A stretch of DNA of 12,079 nt, from NCBI GenBank assembly GCA_039819065.1, contig JBCBSS010000192.1, forward strand, positions 1-12,079, given 5' to 3'. The stretch comes from JBCBSS01 sp039819065 (GTDB lineage: Bacteria > Bacteroidota > Bacteroidia > Cytophagales > Cyclobacteriaceae). Positions 1-7,313 of this stretch are shown here, piece after piece. Position numbers and translations under genes: made by a program. Below the pieces are notes generated by a model, which was not told where the DNA came from, did not search any database, and was given only the letters and a program-made list of their open reading frames with translations. Position 1 is the first letter of the stretch. Each line of letters opens with the position of its first letter.

Positions 1-1191
1 GGATTGGCTTGCTTCCAGCGTTTTCAAAGCTTCTTTATAAGAATAGAAGGCTTCAGAGATTTCTAATGCTATCAGCTTTTTGGTTTCATCCAGGTTCGAT
101 TGGATCTGCTCTTTTCTGAGAATAGACTGCTGGATTTTACTCTTGTTCTGGCCTCCCTTGAATATGGGCCAGGTTAAACCAAAACGTAGAAACCAGAAAT
201 CTTGGTTTTGGTCAAATGTGTATTCAAACCCTTGAAAGCCAGCGTCAGCCACTACGTTGATATCCGGAATGATATAACCTTTGTTGAGCTTGACGGAAGC
301 TTCATTGGCGGCGAGCCCATAATTGAGCTGCGCCAACTCTGATCTTTTAGCAAGGCCAAGTACTTGCAACTCACTGAGATCGGTGTTGAGCCACTCACTG
401 TCAATCAGGGCTTCGTCAGTTAAAATAGGCTCATCCAAACCTCGATTGAGTAGGTAATTAAAGAAGTCTCTGGAGGTATTGTATTGTGTCTCGGCTTGCG
501 CAATGCGACTTTCCAAACGACTCAATTCGGCTTTTGAACCGTAGATTCTGTCTTTGGTGGCCTTGTTGTTCTGTACGAGCTTTTGGCTAACCGAAAGCAA
601 TTCTTCCAGAATCTCACGTGTTTGCGTCAAGATGCTCAATTGTTCTTTAGCTGATAAATGGTTGTAATAAGCCATTTTGATCTGTTTGATCAACTGATTT
701 TCCAACGCCTTTTGCTTCGCTTCCTGTGACGAAAGCATTGACGTTTGAATTCGGTAATTGTGGTGAATGCTGGTGTTGAGGATGGGTTGGATCAACCTAA
801 TCTTGGTCTCGTGAAAGTTATTAGGAAGGAACTGTTCGCTGACATTGGCGATATCAGTAGGAAATTGATCTGAGCCAGTGGTTTGGTTTAAGGCTCTATA
901 AATTGGATTAACCAAATCACCGGCAGGTACATTGATTGTTCGCCCTCCATCCGCTAGTGTATAGGAGGCGTCAAAGAAGATATTGGGAAGGAAGTTTCCA
1001 TTGGCTTCCTTTACCACCTCTTCCTGGATCTTAGTGTTGAGTTGCTCTCGTAGAAAAGAACTATTGTTCTCTAAGCCTTGGCTGATATAGCCTTCCAATA
1101 CGCTCTCCTGGCTAAAACTTGGCCCGTAGACCAACAACCAAATAGTGCAGAGCATAAACCGGATACTCATTTTTTGATAGTTGAACATCAT
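1..1191 (-). CDS. TolC-family outer membrane efflux protein, 3' end beyond window
   Basis: This is the outer-membrane channel of a tripartite efflux pump or type I exporter. The open frame runs from ATG at 1191 to base 1 (397 codons) without a stop, so the C-terminus is missing. A hydrophobic signal segment (from about MSIRFMLCTIWLLV to a likely cut after FSQ) precedes typical TolC features: an early GLENNSSF helix, a beta segment around NFLPNIFFDASYTL, long heptad-rich helices (ALENQLIKQIKMAYYN, SKAELSRLESRIAQAETQYN), and a second repeat with LAKRSELAQLNYGL, VADAGFQGF, then FGLTWPIFKGG. These two helix-strand repeats are the hallmark of the family. ATG codons at 1188 and 1170 are alternative starts; the last puts the signal peptide right at the N-terminus. 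The gene sits 57 bp after a TetR gene, with an operator-like palindrome between them. A periplasmic adaptor and an RND or ABC pump are expected further downstream, outside the window. Confidence 0.93.
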   Translation of the reverse strand, partial: MMFNYQKMSIRFMLCTIWLLVYGPSFSQESVLEGYISQGLENNSSFLREQLNTKIQEEVVKEANGNFLPNIFFDASYTLADGGRTINVPAGDLVNPIYRALNQTTGSDQFPTDIANVSEQFLPNNFHETKIRLIQPILNTSIHHNYRIQTSMLSSQEAKQKALENQLIKQIKMAYYNHLSAKEQLSILTQTREILEELLSVSQKLVQNNKATKDRIYGSKAELSRLESRIAQAETQYNTSRDFFNYLLNRGLDEPILTDEALIDSEWLNTDLSELQVLGLAKRSELAQLNYGLAANEASVKLNKGYIIPDINVVADAGFQGFEYTFDQNQDFWFLRFGLTWPIFKGGQNKSKIQQSILRKEQIQSNLDETKKLIALEISEAFYSYKEALKTLEASQS

Positions 1192-1211
1192 ACTTTTAAT
1201 TATTATCAATA

Positions 1212-1241
1212 ATATTATGAACAGTGTTTAGTAAAAGTCAA
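1212..1241 (-). promoter_or_regulatory. Possible promoter of the tolC-like gene
   Basis: On the minus strand TTGACT (1241-1236) is followed after 18 bp by TAATAT (1217-1212), about 20 bp before the first ATG. The spacer contains the TetR operator candidate, a classic arrangement for repression. The -10 box does not match the Bacteroidota TAnnTTTG consensus well (a shifted TATTATTG matches better but with longer spacing), so this is tentative. Confidence 0.3.
1216..1232. promoter_or_regulatory. Probable TetR operator before the tolC-like gene
   Basis: The sequence TATGAACAGTGTTTAGT fits the dyad ACTRAAC-N3-GTTYAGT, imperfectly in its outer left arm. A 19-bp block here (1218-1236) is identical at 17 of 19 positions to the block upstream of the adjacent tetR gene (1877-1895). 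Two near-identical dyads in front of a TetR gene and its neighbouring efflux gene is the expected pattern for a local repressor. Confidence 0.65.
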
Positions 1242-1248
1242 AATTTTT

Positions 1249-1860
1249 TTAAATCCGCTCTAGCATGGTATCAAATACGTCTAATGCCCCATACAATAAC
1301 TCATCGTGATCGTGGTCTTCGTACATTTTCAGCCGATCTCTTATTTTGAATGAAACGATGCCATGCACCAACGACCAAATCATAAAAGCAACTTGTTCGG
1401 GGTTCTTACCTTTAAAGTGTCCATCATTAATGCAATCGGCTACAATACCTGTTAAAACACCATGGCTTTTCATGCCCAATTCCCAACCTGTTTCAGTATG
1501 ACTTGTTTCCATTGGCGCTCTTAGGATAAACATCAAATCATAGTATCCGGGGTGGGTAAGCGCGAACTTGACATAAGCTCTACCCAAGATCTTCAGTCTT
1601 TCAATAGGATTTATTTGATCAGAAACTTGCCCCAGATAAGAGAAGAACTTTCTAAAGCCTTCTTCGCTAAGCGCGTAGAATAGCTCATTCTTATCTTTAA
1701 AATAGAGATAGATAGTAGCAGGGCTATATTCTATGGCCTCGGCAATATTTCTCATACTGGTTTTTTCATATCCCTTTTCGATAAATAAGTTGGTTGCTGT
1801 TTTTAAGATCAGCTCCCGCATTTCTTTCTTTTCTCGTTCTTTTCTATCGGCTATTCCCAT
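1249..1860 (-). CDS. TetR/AcrR-family regulator, likely repressor of the adjacent efflux genes
   Basis: A 203-residue one-component repressor. The N-terminal HTH spans about residues 18-60 (ILKTATNLFIEKGYEKTSMRNIAEA, then SPATIYLYFKDKNELFYAL), a textbook TetR_N domain preceded by a basic, charged lead-in. The C-terminal half has the signature of the WHG-type ligand domain: AYVKFALTHPGYYDLMF at about 95-111 and MIWSLVHGIVSFKIRDRL at about 160-177. Starting from ATG at 1860 gives the normal family length. It is the first gene of a probable tetR-tolC operon. Operator-like dyads lie 15 bp upstream of its own start and again before tolC, suggesting autoregulation and control of the pump by a drug-like or lipid-like ligand. 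The ligand cannot be inferred from the sequence. Confidence 0.92.
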   Translation of the reverse strand: MGIADRKEREKKEMRELILKTATNLFIEKGYEKTSMRNIAEAIEYSPATIYLYFKDKNELFYALSEEGFRKFFSYLGQVSDQINPIERLKILGRAYVKFALTHPGYYDLMFILRAPMETSHTETGWELGMKSHGVLTGIVADCINDGHFKGKNPEQVAFMIWSLVHGIVSFKIRDRLKMYEDHDHDELLYGALDVFDTMLERI

Positions 1861-1874
1861 AACGTTGTTAATCT

Positions 1875-1891
1875 ACTGAACGCTGTTTAGT
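1875..1891. promoter_or_regulatory. Probable TetR operator before tetR (autoregulatory)
   Basis: ACTGAACGCTGTTTAGT is a 17-bp dyad: ACTRAAC and GTTYAGT arms around a 3-bp centre, with a single mismatched pair in the arms. It begins 15 bp upstream of the TetR start codon at 1860 and is repeated before the tolC-like gene. Confidence 0.7.
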
Positions 1892-1997
1892 AAAAAAGGT
1901 TCAACCATTTTAAAACTTTTGCTAAAATAGTTGATATCAGTAAGAGAGGTATAGAAAGGCAGTGATTGATTTATGGCTGCATATACGCCTTCTTCCA

Positions 1998-2044
1998 CAT
2001 TGATTCAGTGATCAATGGAAGGGTATTTAAGCACCATAAATACC
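1998..2044. other. Two adjacent hairpins in the gap between the MBL gene and tetR
   Basis: The 304-bp gap at 1861-2164 carries no gene. Besides the tetR operator it contains a 7-bp stem CATTGAT/ATCAATG at 1998-2017 (6-nt loop) and a perfect 8-bp stem GGTATTTA/TAAATACC at 2022-2044 (7-nt loop). A longer hairpin follows directly. Together they form a run of structure that could act as transcription terminators or as a structured 3' UTR. No known RNA family is recognised. Confidence 0.45.
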
Positions 2045-2047
2045 AAA

Positions 2048-2083
2048 TAACCTCACACACTCGAGGTAAGTGTTGTGAGGTTA
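2048..2083 (-). terminator. Probable terminator hairpin of the block B operon
   Basis: TAACCTCAC and GTGAGGTTA form a perfect 9-bp arm pair. The stem continues inward (ACACT against AGTGTT, one bulged base) to a 7-nt loop, giving about 14 pairs. It lies about 80 bp past the stop of the last block B gene. On the minus strand it is followed only by TTTGG, so a good U-tract is missing; it may work together with the neighbouring hairpins or protect the mRNA 3' end. Confidence 0.5.
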
Positions 2084-2158
2084 AAGGTTTTGTGATAATG
2101 CTACGACTCTTCTAGAATCATCAAAGATTCGGAAAAAAGACTCTTCAGACTTGTTTAG

Positions 2159-2187
2159 ACACTTTTATTGTAGGTCATTAAAAGTGT
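2159..2187 (-). terminator. Hairpin across the MBL-gene stop codon
   Basis: ACACTTTTA (2159-2167) and TAAAAGTGT (2179-2187) form a perfect 9-bp stem with an 11-nt loop. The distal arm contains the TAA stop codon of the MBL-fold gene. The stem is AT-rich and lacks a clear U-tract, so it could be a weak terminator or mRNA-stability element rather than a strong stop. Confidence 0.3.
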
Positions 2188-3208
2188 TAGGTATATTGAC
2201 TGTAGTGTGGACGAAATCCCATAAAGAATAGCCCTGAAATTCTGTCATTCGTACCGCTGCTTGGGTAGCCTCCAGGTCGTTACCTGCATCAATGCTATTC
2301 TGCACCTCCGATATCAATGTTTCCAAATAATCTACAGTAAAGTCGAGTGCCTCAGTACTGGTGGGTCGGCCATGCCCAGGTACGATAATGGCATCTTCTG
2401 GTAGGAAATCCCTAACTGCTGCCATAGTAGCCAGGGAAGGCATTGCACCGCCTTCCAATAACCATGGTACGCCAGGTGCTTCGGAAAGTTGTGAGTTTCC
2501 TGTCCACATTACCCTTCTTTCCGGTACGTAAAAGAATAGATCACCATCAGTTTGGCCGAATCCGAAATACTTGGCTTCTACAGTAATACCGCCTAGATCT
2601 ACGCTCCACCCATTGTCGTCCACCGCAACATCTGCTGGTCGGGGTGTGGCCTCTTGGAGACCTTGTTCCGTGCCCCAAATGCCTAATGCAAAGTTCTGCT
2701 CCTCCTCGAACCTGGTTTCATTGAATGCTACAGTCCCTTCGTGTTGAACTACTTGTACATCTTCAGGTAAAAAAGCATTACCAAAGCTGTGATCAAAATG
2801 TGAATTGGTATTGCCGACATATAGAATAGGTAAGTCAGTTTGTGCTCTTATAAGGTCAAAAACCTGGCATAGCAACTGACGATTGGCCATACTTTCAATC
2901 ATAAATACACCATTTTCTCCTATCACAAATCCAGCGGAGGTAGCTAAAGCAGGGTAATTGTTCAGATCAGGATTAGCGCCCCTCTCATCATATATGGCAA
3001 AAATGCCATCAGCTAATTGTTCAGACATTAAAGTAATGGCATTCGGTGTCCATGGGTGACTCGGATCAGGTGCGGTGATAGCAAAATCCTGTCCTTGGCA
3101 AGAATCGAATTCCTGGACGGCTAGTTCATTTTCTTCATTGTTGCAACTGGCAAGTGTTATCGCGAAAATGAGCAAAAAGAATGTGTATTTTGATTTTAAT
3201 AGATTCAT
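2165..3208 (-). CDS. Exported MBL-fold lipoprotein with altered metal-binding motifs
   Basis: A 347-residue metallo-beta-lactamase-fold protein. The start is taken at ATG 3208 (or the adjacent ATG 3211) because it yields a clean lipoprotein signal (MNLLKSKYTFFLL... with lipobox LASC, Cys22). A frame extension to a TTG at 3274 would bury that signal and overlap the upstream gene. The fold is shown by GFVIGENGVFMIES, LPILYVGNTNSHFDHSFGN, GDLFFYVPERRVMWTGN and IIVPGHG. The canonical HxHxDH is Asn135-Ser-His-Phe-Asp-His140; the usual His before xxGD is Gln219; the bridging Asp of TGD is Asn238; the last His (PGHG, His279) is kept. The closest known architecture is the periplasmic MBL-fold hydrolases of quinoprotein-relay or SoxH type. 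The substrate is unknown, and the replaced ligands make ordinary two-zinc hydrolase activity doubtful. It is the last gene of the operon, 62 bp after the alpha/beta-hydrolase gene. Confidence 0.85.
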   Translation of the reverse strand: MNLLKSKYTFFLLIFAITLASCNNEENELAVQEFDSCQGQDFAITAPDPSHPWTPNAITLMSEQLADGIFAIYDERGANPDLNNYPALATSAGFVIGENGVFMIESMANRQLLCQVFDLIRAQTDLPILYVGNTNSHFDHSFGNAFLPEDVQVVQHEGTVAFNETRFEEEQNFALGIWGTEQGLQEATPRPADVAVDDNGWSVDLGGITVEAKYFGFGQTDGDLFFYVPERRVMWTGNSQLSEAPGVPWLLEGGAMPSLATMAAVRDFLPEDAIIVPGHGRPTSTEALDFTVDYLETLISEVQNSIDAGNDLEATQAAVRMTEFQGYSLWDFVHTTVNIPNTFNDLQ

Positions 3209-3270
3209 CATTGTATTGATTTTTGGTTTGAGAAATAAATTTTTCGGAAGGCCATCTACGATGGCATAGA

Positions 3271-4170
3271 TCAACTGCCCGAAATCAGTTTTTCTATTAG
3301 TGCTACCAGTTCCTTAGGCCGCTCTTCTGGTATATAATGCCCACAATCCATGACCACTTCAGAGGTTACCTGAGTGGCCATTTTATTCATTGCGGCACCC
3401 ATTTTGTCTCCTACAGAGTATTGCGCTCCTATGGCCAGAACGGGTAAGTTAAGTTTGGTTTTGACTGCCAGGTTTTGCTGAGCGTCTCTACTGAAAGCCC
3501 GATAATATTCAAAGCCGTTTTTCATCTTGCCTTTTCCTTTATAGGCCTTGTAGTAGACATTGAGGTCTTTTTCAGTAATTGCGCCTTTCACATGAGATTT
3601 GGTATTGAAATACCAGGCGAGATATTCCTTTTCTTTTCCTTTAGTTAAGAACTCAGGTATGTCGCTTACCGAATGAAAATAAAACTGCCATATCTTATTG
3701 GCATTTTCAGGAGTGAAATATGCATTAGGAATAAGCCCTGGAATGCCAGCCTCCATTACAGTCAAGGTTTTGAGGCTTTCTTCATACATATTGGCAAAAG
3801 GTACGGCCACCCAACTGCCGATATCATGACTCACCAAATGAAACTGATCAATGCCTAACTCGTCTACGAAACCTTTGACAATAGTCGCTATATGCTCAGT
3901 ATCATAGGCAGAAGCCTCTCCACTATTGCCATTCCCCGGTAGGTCTATAGCAATGGTTCTATACTGCTTAGCAAATTCCGGAAACATCTTTCTCCAGACA
4001 TAAGAGGTTTGTGGCCAACCATGGAGCAGTAAGATCGTCTCGCCCTTACCTTGCTCATAGTAAGCTATTTTAGTTTGGTTGACGATGACATTTTTTTGAG
4101 AAGGCATTTGTGACTTAGCTGCAAAAGATATCATAGCCACTAGTGAAAGCGTGATTAAATGAGATTTCAT
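3271..4170 (-). CDS. Exported alpha/beta hydrolase, epoxide hydrolase / dehalogenase-like
   Basis: A 299-residue alpha/beta-hydrolase with a Sec signal (MKSHLITLSLVAMISFAAKS, cut near residue 20). Key elements are in family order: oxyanion-hole motif HGWPQ at 50-54, DLPGNGNSG at 76-84, nucleophile elbow SHDIGSW at 114-120 with Asp116 rather than Ser, a helical cap with FEYYRAF at 220-226, and the catalytic-His motif GHYIPEERP at 277-285 (His278). An Asp nucleophile in HDxG together with GHxxPEE is typical of epoxide hydrolases and the related haloalkane and fluoroacetate dehalogenases. These form an alkyl-enzyme ester that water then splits. Asp255 is a possible catalytic acid. Most such enzymes are cytoplasmic; this one should work in the periplasm. 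It lies between the barrel gene (38 bp upstream) and the MBL gene. The exact substrate (epoxide, halide or ester) is not determinable. Confidence 0.88.
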   Translation of the reverse strand: MKSHLITLSLVAMISFAAKSQMPSQKNVIVNQTKIAYYEQGKGETILLLHGWPQTSYVWRKMFPEFAKQYRTIAIDLPGNGNSGEASAYDTEHIATIVKGFVDELGIDQFHLVSHDIGSWVAVPFANMYEESLKTLTVMEAGIPGLIPNAYFTPENANKIWQFYFHSVSDIPEFLTKGKEKEYLAWYFNTKSHVKGAITEKDLNVYYKAYKGKGKMKNGFEYYRAFSRDAQQNLAVKTKLNLPVLAIGAQYSVGDKMGAAMNKMATQVTSEVVMDCGHYIPEERPKELVALIEKLISGS

Positions 4171-4208
4171 TTTTTAGTTTGTTTATTGTGTTGGAAGGGG
4201 TGTGATAC

Positions 4209-4871
4209 TTAAAATATCAGTAGTCTGAAAAACACACCGAAGTTGTCAACAGAAGGTCGGTCACCGGCGAACTGGTCGAAATTGGCTGCAAGGCCAAACT
4301 GAGAGTTTTTAATTTGTATTCCTGCTCTCAATTGTTGAAACCCTCTGGTAAGTTCATCACCATCAGTTTCTGCCAGTAGCTGAGTCCGGAAGTAAGCATT
4401 CACCTTATTGCTAATTTTTGGCCGGTATTCTACCAGTGCAAATTGCGAGAATACCTGGTTTGCGGTAATTCGGTAAGAAGGAAAAACAACGAGAAGAAAA
4501 TCTTCTCTGACCAGATTGTATTTGGCTCCCAAAAAAACCGACGCTCCTTTGGGGATGATTTGTCCCATAACCCCCGCTGATATGCTTTTACTCAGCTTAT
4601 ATGAGAAAAAGCTGGCTATCACAAATTCATTGGTAGGGTCACTACCGTATTCCGCATCAAAAGCAGAGATATTGAAGAAGTTGAATTTATCATTGAAGAT
4701 GTCTTTACTGATGACATGTTGATAGAAAAATGAACGATGGCCTGGAAGAATTTCAACCGGAATTGGCGGCGTATTCACAACAGCTGGCCTATCCGATACT
4801 ATTTCCTGTGCATAGCCGCTTACGGCAAGCATGGTGAATATGGGAAGGATAAGTAATTTGAACTTGTGCAT
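4209..4871 (-). CDS. Predicted outer-membrane beta-barrel protein of unknown function
   Basis: A 220-residue exported protein. ATG 4871 is preferred over the GTG just before it because AGGA lies 7 nt upstream of this ATG, one of the few convincing ribosome sites here. The first 21 residues (MHKFKLLILPIFTMLAVSG, then YAQ) form a signal peptide. The mature part alternates short amphipathic strands such as FVIASFFSYKLSKSISAGVMG, SVFLGAKYNLV, FLLVVFPSYRI, FSQFALVEYRPKI, VNAYFRTQLLA and QLRAGIQIKNSQFGLAANF. It ends in FGVFFRLLIF with a terminal Phe, as expected for substrates of the Bam machinery. An early GHRSFFYQHVISKDIFNDKFNFFNISAF segment resembles the first strands of small transporter-like barrels. 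I do not recognise the family. It starts 19 bp after the SbsA-Ig gene, so the two are surely co-transcribed. Confidence 0.75.
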   Translation of the reverse strand: MHKFKLLILPIFTMLAVSGYAQEIVSDRPAVVNTPPIPVEILPGHRSFFYQHVISKDIFNDKFNFFNISAFDAEYGSDPTNEFVIASFFSYKLSKSISAGVMGQIIPKGASVFLGAKYNLVREDFLLVVFPSYRITANQVFSQFALVEYRPKISNKVNAYFRTQLLAETDGDELTRGFQQLRAGIQIKNSQFGLAANFDQFAGDRPSVDNFGVFFRLLIF

Positions 4872-4890
4872 CACGGTGTCCTTTCTTTGT

Positions 4891-5982
4891 TTATTTTAGG
4901 TTTAATGGAATCCTGTGTGTTTTCTCTTTATTAGCAGCTGTGATTTGTGCTAGCTTCTCGGTGTCAAATGCACCAATCAGGTTATTTCCACTGACGTCTT
5001 CTAAAGTCTTATCACAGATGATCGTAAGTGCATTTTCTCGCCAGGGAAGGGTAGGGGTAAACTCCCAAATGGATTCTGATTCCCTTAAGGTGATTTCACC
5101 CTCTATCTCTTGACCGTACTGATCTTGCAGTACTATGAAAGTAAGCGCATTGATATGATCTAATGATTGGCCGAAGTCAATGATCAATTGCTCCCTCGAG
5201 TTGAGCTTCGGCAGATTTACCTGCCAATTGCTCGGGTCAATTTTTGATCTTCTTTCTTCTGTAATGCTAAATTTCTTTGAAAATGACGTTTCAGAAGGTA
5301 TACCTTCGCGTGACTTCCAGCCTGGCTTCACCAGTAGGGTATAGGAATGGCCTGCCTTCAATGGCCTGCCATGTAATTCATTGGCTTTCAATCCTGTTTT
5401 GATTCTACCGGGATGAAAAAAGAGCGTTATTTTGTAATGATCCCTATCCCAGTACTCCGATTTACTACCCAAAAATGGCGCCGCGACTTTATTGCCGTTT
5501 TCATCTAAGATCTCAACGAATCGCTGAAATTCATTTTCAAGCATCGGTTCGGAAAATTCCAGATAAAACCGAAGTAAATTTTCTGGTAATTGATCTGCAG
5601 TGGGATAGATATTCACTACTTCAGGTGTAGGAGCCTTTAGGTCAGCAGAAGAGGTAAGACTTAACCATTTGGACTGGTCATGTTTATCCCTGTACCTTAT
5701 GAAATAAGTATTTGTAGCATCTAATGGTTGTGAAGGGTGAAAGTTCGCTTCACCCTTATCATAATACCATTCTCCCAGTATTTCAACACTTGAAGTTTTG
5801 CTGACGAATAACTGGAAGTCAGAACATTGGGACGAGTTGTTTAACTTGATCCCTTCAATTTCGAATTCACTTTGCTGGAGAAAAACGACAGGTTCCAATG
5901 TTTCTGACTGTCCAAAAAGTGGACTGTAGAAGAGGGAACTACCCAAAATCCACAACATGAGATAAATTGATCTTAAGGCCAT
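4891..5982 (-). CDS. Secreted protein with SbsA-type Ig-like (Big_5) domains
   Basis: An exported protein of 363 residues from ATG 5982; an in-frame GTG at 5994 would add four residues and a less typical N-terminus. The signal peptide covers about residues 1-25 (ALRSIYLMLWILGSSLFYS, ending PLFGQ). An N-terminal segment (about 30-115) has a WYY...YFIRYRDKHDQSKWLSL pattern of beta structure. Two SbsA-like Ig domains follow. The first, at about 120-240, contains IYPTADQLPENLLRFYLEFSEPM, ITLFFHPGRIKTGL and GHSYTLLVKPGWKSREGIP; the second, at about 250-345, ends in the characteristic DKTLEDVSGNNL. This domain type carries no catalytic residues and usually mediates surface or protein contacts. It is 31 bp downstream of the propeller-like gene and 19 bp upstream of the barrel gene. 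It probably forms an envelope complex with these neighbours (inference). Confidence 0.75.
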   Translation of the reverse strand: MALRSIYLMLWILGSSLFYSPLFGQSETLEPVVFLQQSEFEIEGIKLNNSSQCSDFQLFVSKTSSVEILGEWYYDKGEANFHPSQPLDATNTYFIRYRDKHDQSKWLSLTSSADLKAPTPEVVNIYPTADQLPENLLRFYLEFSEPMLENEFQRFVEILDENGNKVAAPFLGSKSEYWDRDHYKITLFFHPGRIKTGLKANELHGRPLKAGHSYTLLVKPGWKSREGIPSETSFSKKFSITEERRSKIDPSNWQVNLPKLNSREQLIIDFGQSLDHINALTFIVLQDQYGQEIEGEITLRESESIWEFTPTLPWRENALTIICDKTLEDVSGNNLIGAFDTEKLAQITAANKEKTHRIPLNLK

Positions 5983-6013
5983 CTTGAAGTCCACTTAGAG
6001 GTTTGAGGTTTAG

Positions 6014-7240
6014 TTATTTATTGACGACAGTTTCAGGATATCCTTCGTCTATTTTTAGCATGTTTTGTACAGGTCTCCACATCTCTCCTGCTTCAGTGTA
6101 TTGATAATCAGGATAGATGTAATCGCTCACATGGTCTGTTAAGCGGAAGTAAAACCCCTTCATGTAAGACATCATTTCCGTTTCCCCATTCTCAACATTC
6201 CTTCTGAGTGTAAGCAAATGAGCAGCATCAAGATCTTCGAGTTGATAAACCCCTCCTATAGCCGGTTGCCAGAAAGGAGTACCTGCAGCATTGAAGCCGG
6301 CCGGGGTAGAAAGACCGTCTTTTTTAGCACTAGCCTCAAGTTCTGTTTTATTGATCAGCATTGGTCCTCTTGACTTGTTTATGATCAATGAAACTTCGTT
6401 GACATTACCTTGTGCATCTTGAGCACTAAATGATTTGATATCTAATGGTGTATTGCCGTAGCCAAGCTCTGCAATGGTTTTACCTTTTAGATGACCACCT
6501 CTGTTAACGTCTTCCAATGGAAACAATACCAATGGCGTACAGGTGTAAACGGCTAGCACGTAGTCCTCTCCCGCAAGGTTGACGATATCCAGTGTTTGAA
6601 TTGGCGATCTTGTCTCCATTTGGTTGTGCACAGCGTGATACACTTCTAAAGTGGTAGTGTTTTGCTTCCCTTTCCTGAAAGGGTAGTTGATGACGCGAAG
6701 GGAGGCATCGAAATCAGCGTTGGACGTTCCTGCTACATATAGTTTACCATTGTGATAATCCATATCGGTGAAGGTCATACTTCTAAGAGACTGTTCTTTC
6801 CAGAAAACCAAGTCCGTTTTTGGTGCATCGTTTACAGCATAGGAAGTGTGCGCATTCTTGGACAAGTCAAAATTTGACACCTTCCCATTTGGGCTAACTT
6901 TCACCACCAATGGGTACACTTTTTTACCTACCGTTTTGTGTACAGCTACGTAGGCATTTTTTGATATGGGATTAACGGCTAGATCTTTAATGGATATCTT
7001 ATCTCTGGAGGTACCTAGGGCATCTGCTAATTTGGAATCCAGTGATCTCACATTGTAAGAAACGGGCTCTTTCTGAGCAGCTTCCTTCAGTGGATAGGCG
7101 AAGATTTGACCTCCATAAGAGTCTGCCAGAAACAAGACTTGATCCTTATTGAAAATTAAGTTTTCTGCTGATTTAGGGCTTTGTGCCCAGGTGGGCATAG
7201 CTAAGAATAACGCGATTGATAATACAATTAATTTTTTCAT
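6014..7240 (-). CDS. Exported propeller-like protein of unknown function
   Basis: A 408-residue secreted protein with a clear signal peptide (MKKLIVLSIALFLAMPTWAQ, cut after residue 20). The mature chain has repeated strand blocks of the kind seen in beta-propellers: QVLFLADSYGGQIFAYPL, DLAVNPISKNAYVAVHK, FTDMDYHNGKLYVAGTSN, LDIVNLAGEDYVLAVYTCTP, VYQLEDLDAAHLLTLRRN and FYFRLTDHVSDYIYP. I do not recognise a named family or any catalytic motif, so a binding or sensing role is more likely than catalysis, but this is a guess. Only Cys233 (in VYTCTP) stands out. The gene begins 73 bp after the doxX-like gene and has its own copy of the block B palindrome 41 bp upstream, suggesting a second promoter for the distal five genes. 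Confidence 0.7.
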   Translation of the reverse strand: MKKLIVLSIALFLAMPTWAQSPKSAENLIFNKDQVLFLADSYGGQIFAYPLKEAAQKEPVSYNVRSLDSKLADALGTSRDKISIKDLAVNPISKNAYVAVHKTVGKKVYPLVVKVSPNGKVSNFDLSKNAHTSYAVNDAPKTDLVFWKEQSLRSMTFTDMDYHNGKLYVAGTSNADFDASLRVINYPFRKGKQNTTTLEVYHAVHNQMETRSPIQTLDIVNLAGEDYVLAVYTCTPLVLFPLEDVNRGGHLKGKTIAELGYGNTPLDIKSFSAQDAQGNVNEVSLIINKSRGPMLINKTELEASAKKDGLSTPAGFNAAGTPFWQPAIGGVYQLEDLDAAHLLTLRRNVENGETEMMSYMKGFYFRLTDHVSDYIYPDYQYTEAGEMWRPVQNMLKIDEGYPETVVNK

Positions 7241-7280
7241 CTGATTAGTATTTATTATGTGTTTAATTGGTTTGACTATT

Positions 7281-7296
7281 TGTAACGATCGTTACA
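7281..7296. promoter_or_regulatory. TetR operator copy before the propeller-like gene
   Basis: TGTAACGATCGTTACA is a perfect 16-bp palindrome, 41 bp upstream of the ATG at 7240 and 17 bp past the stop of the doxX-like gene. The same core occurs before doxX (7725-7746) and before the TetR gene (8376-8395). Its position inside the unit implies that the genes from 7240 downstream can be controlled separately from doxX. Confidence 0.85.
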
Positions 7297-7313
7297 TTAT
7301 TAATTAAAAAAAT

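Noticed and set aside
3209..3274. N-terminal extension of the MBL-fold gene to a TTG at 3274
   Set aside because: It would overlap the end of the hydrolase gene and place 21 or 22 residues before a perfect lipoprotein signal; ATG 3208 or 3211 is far better.
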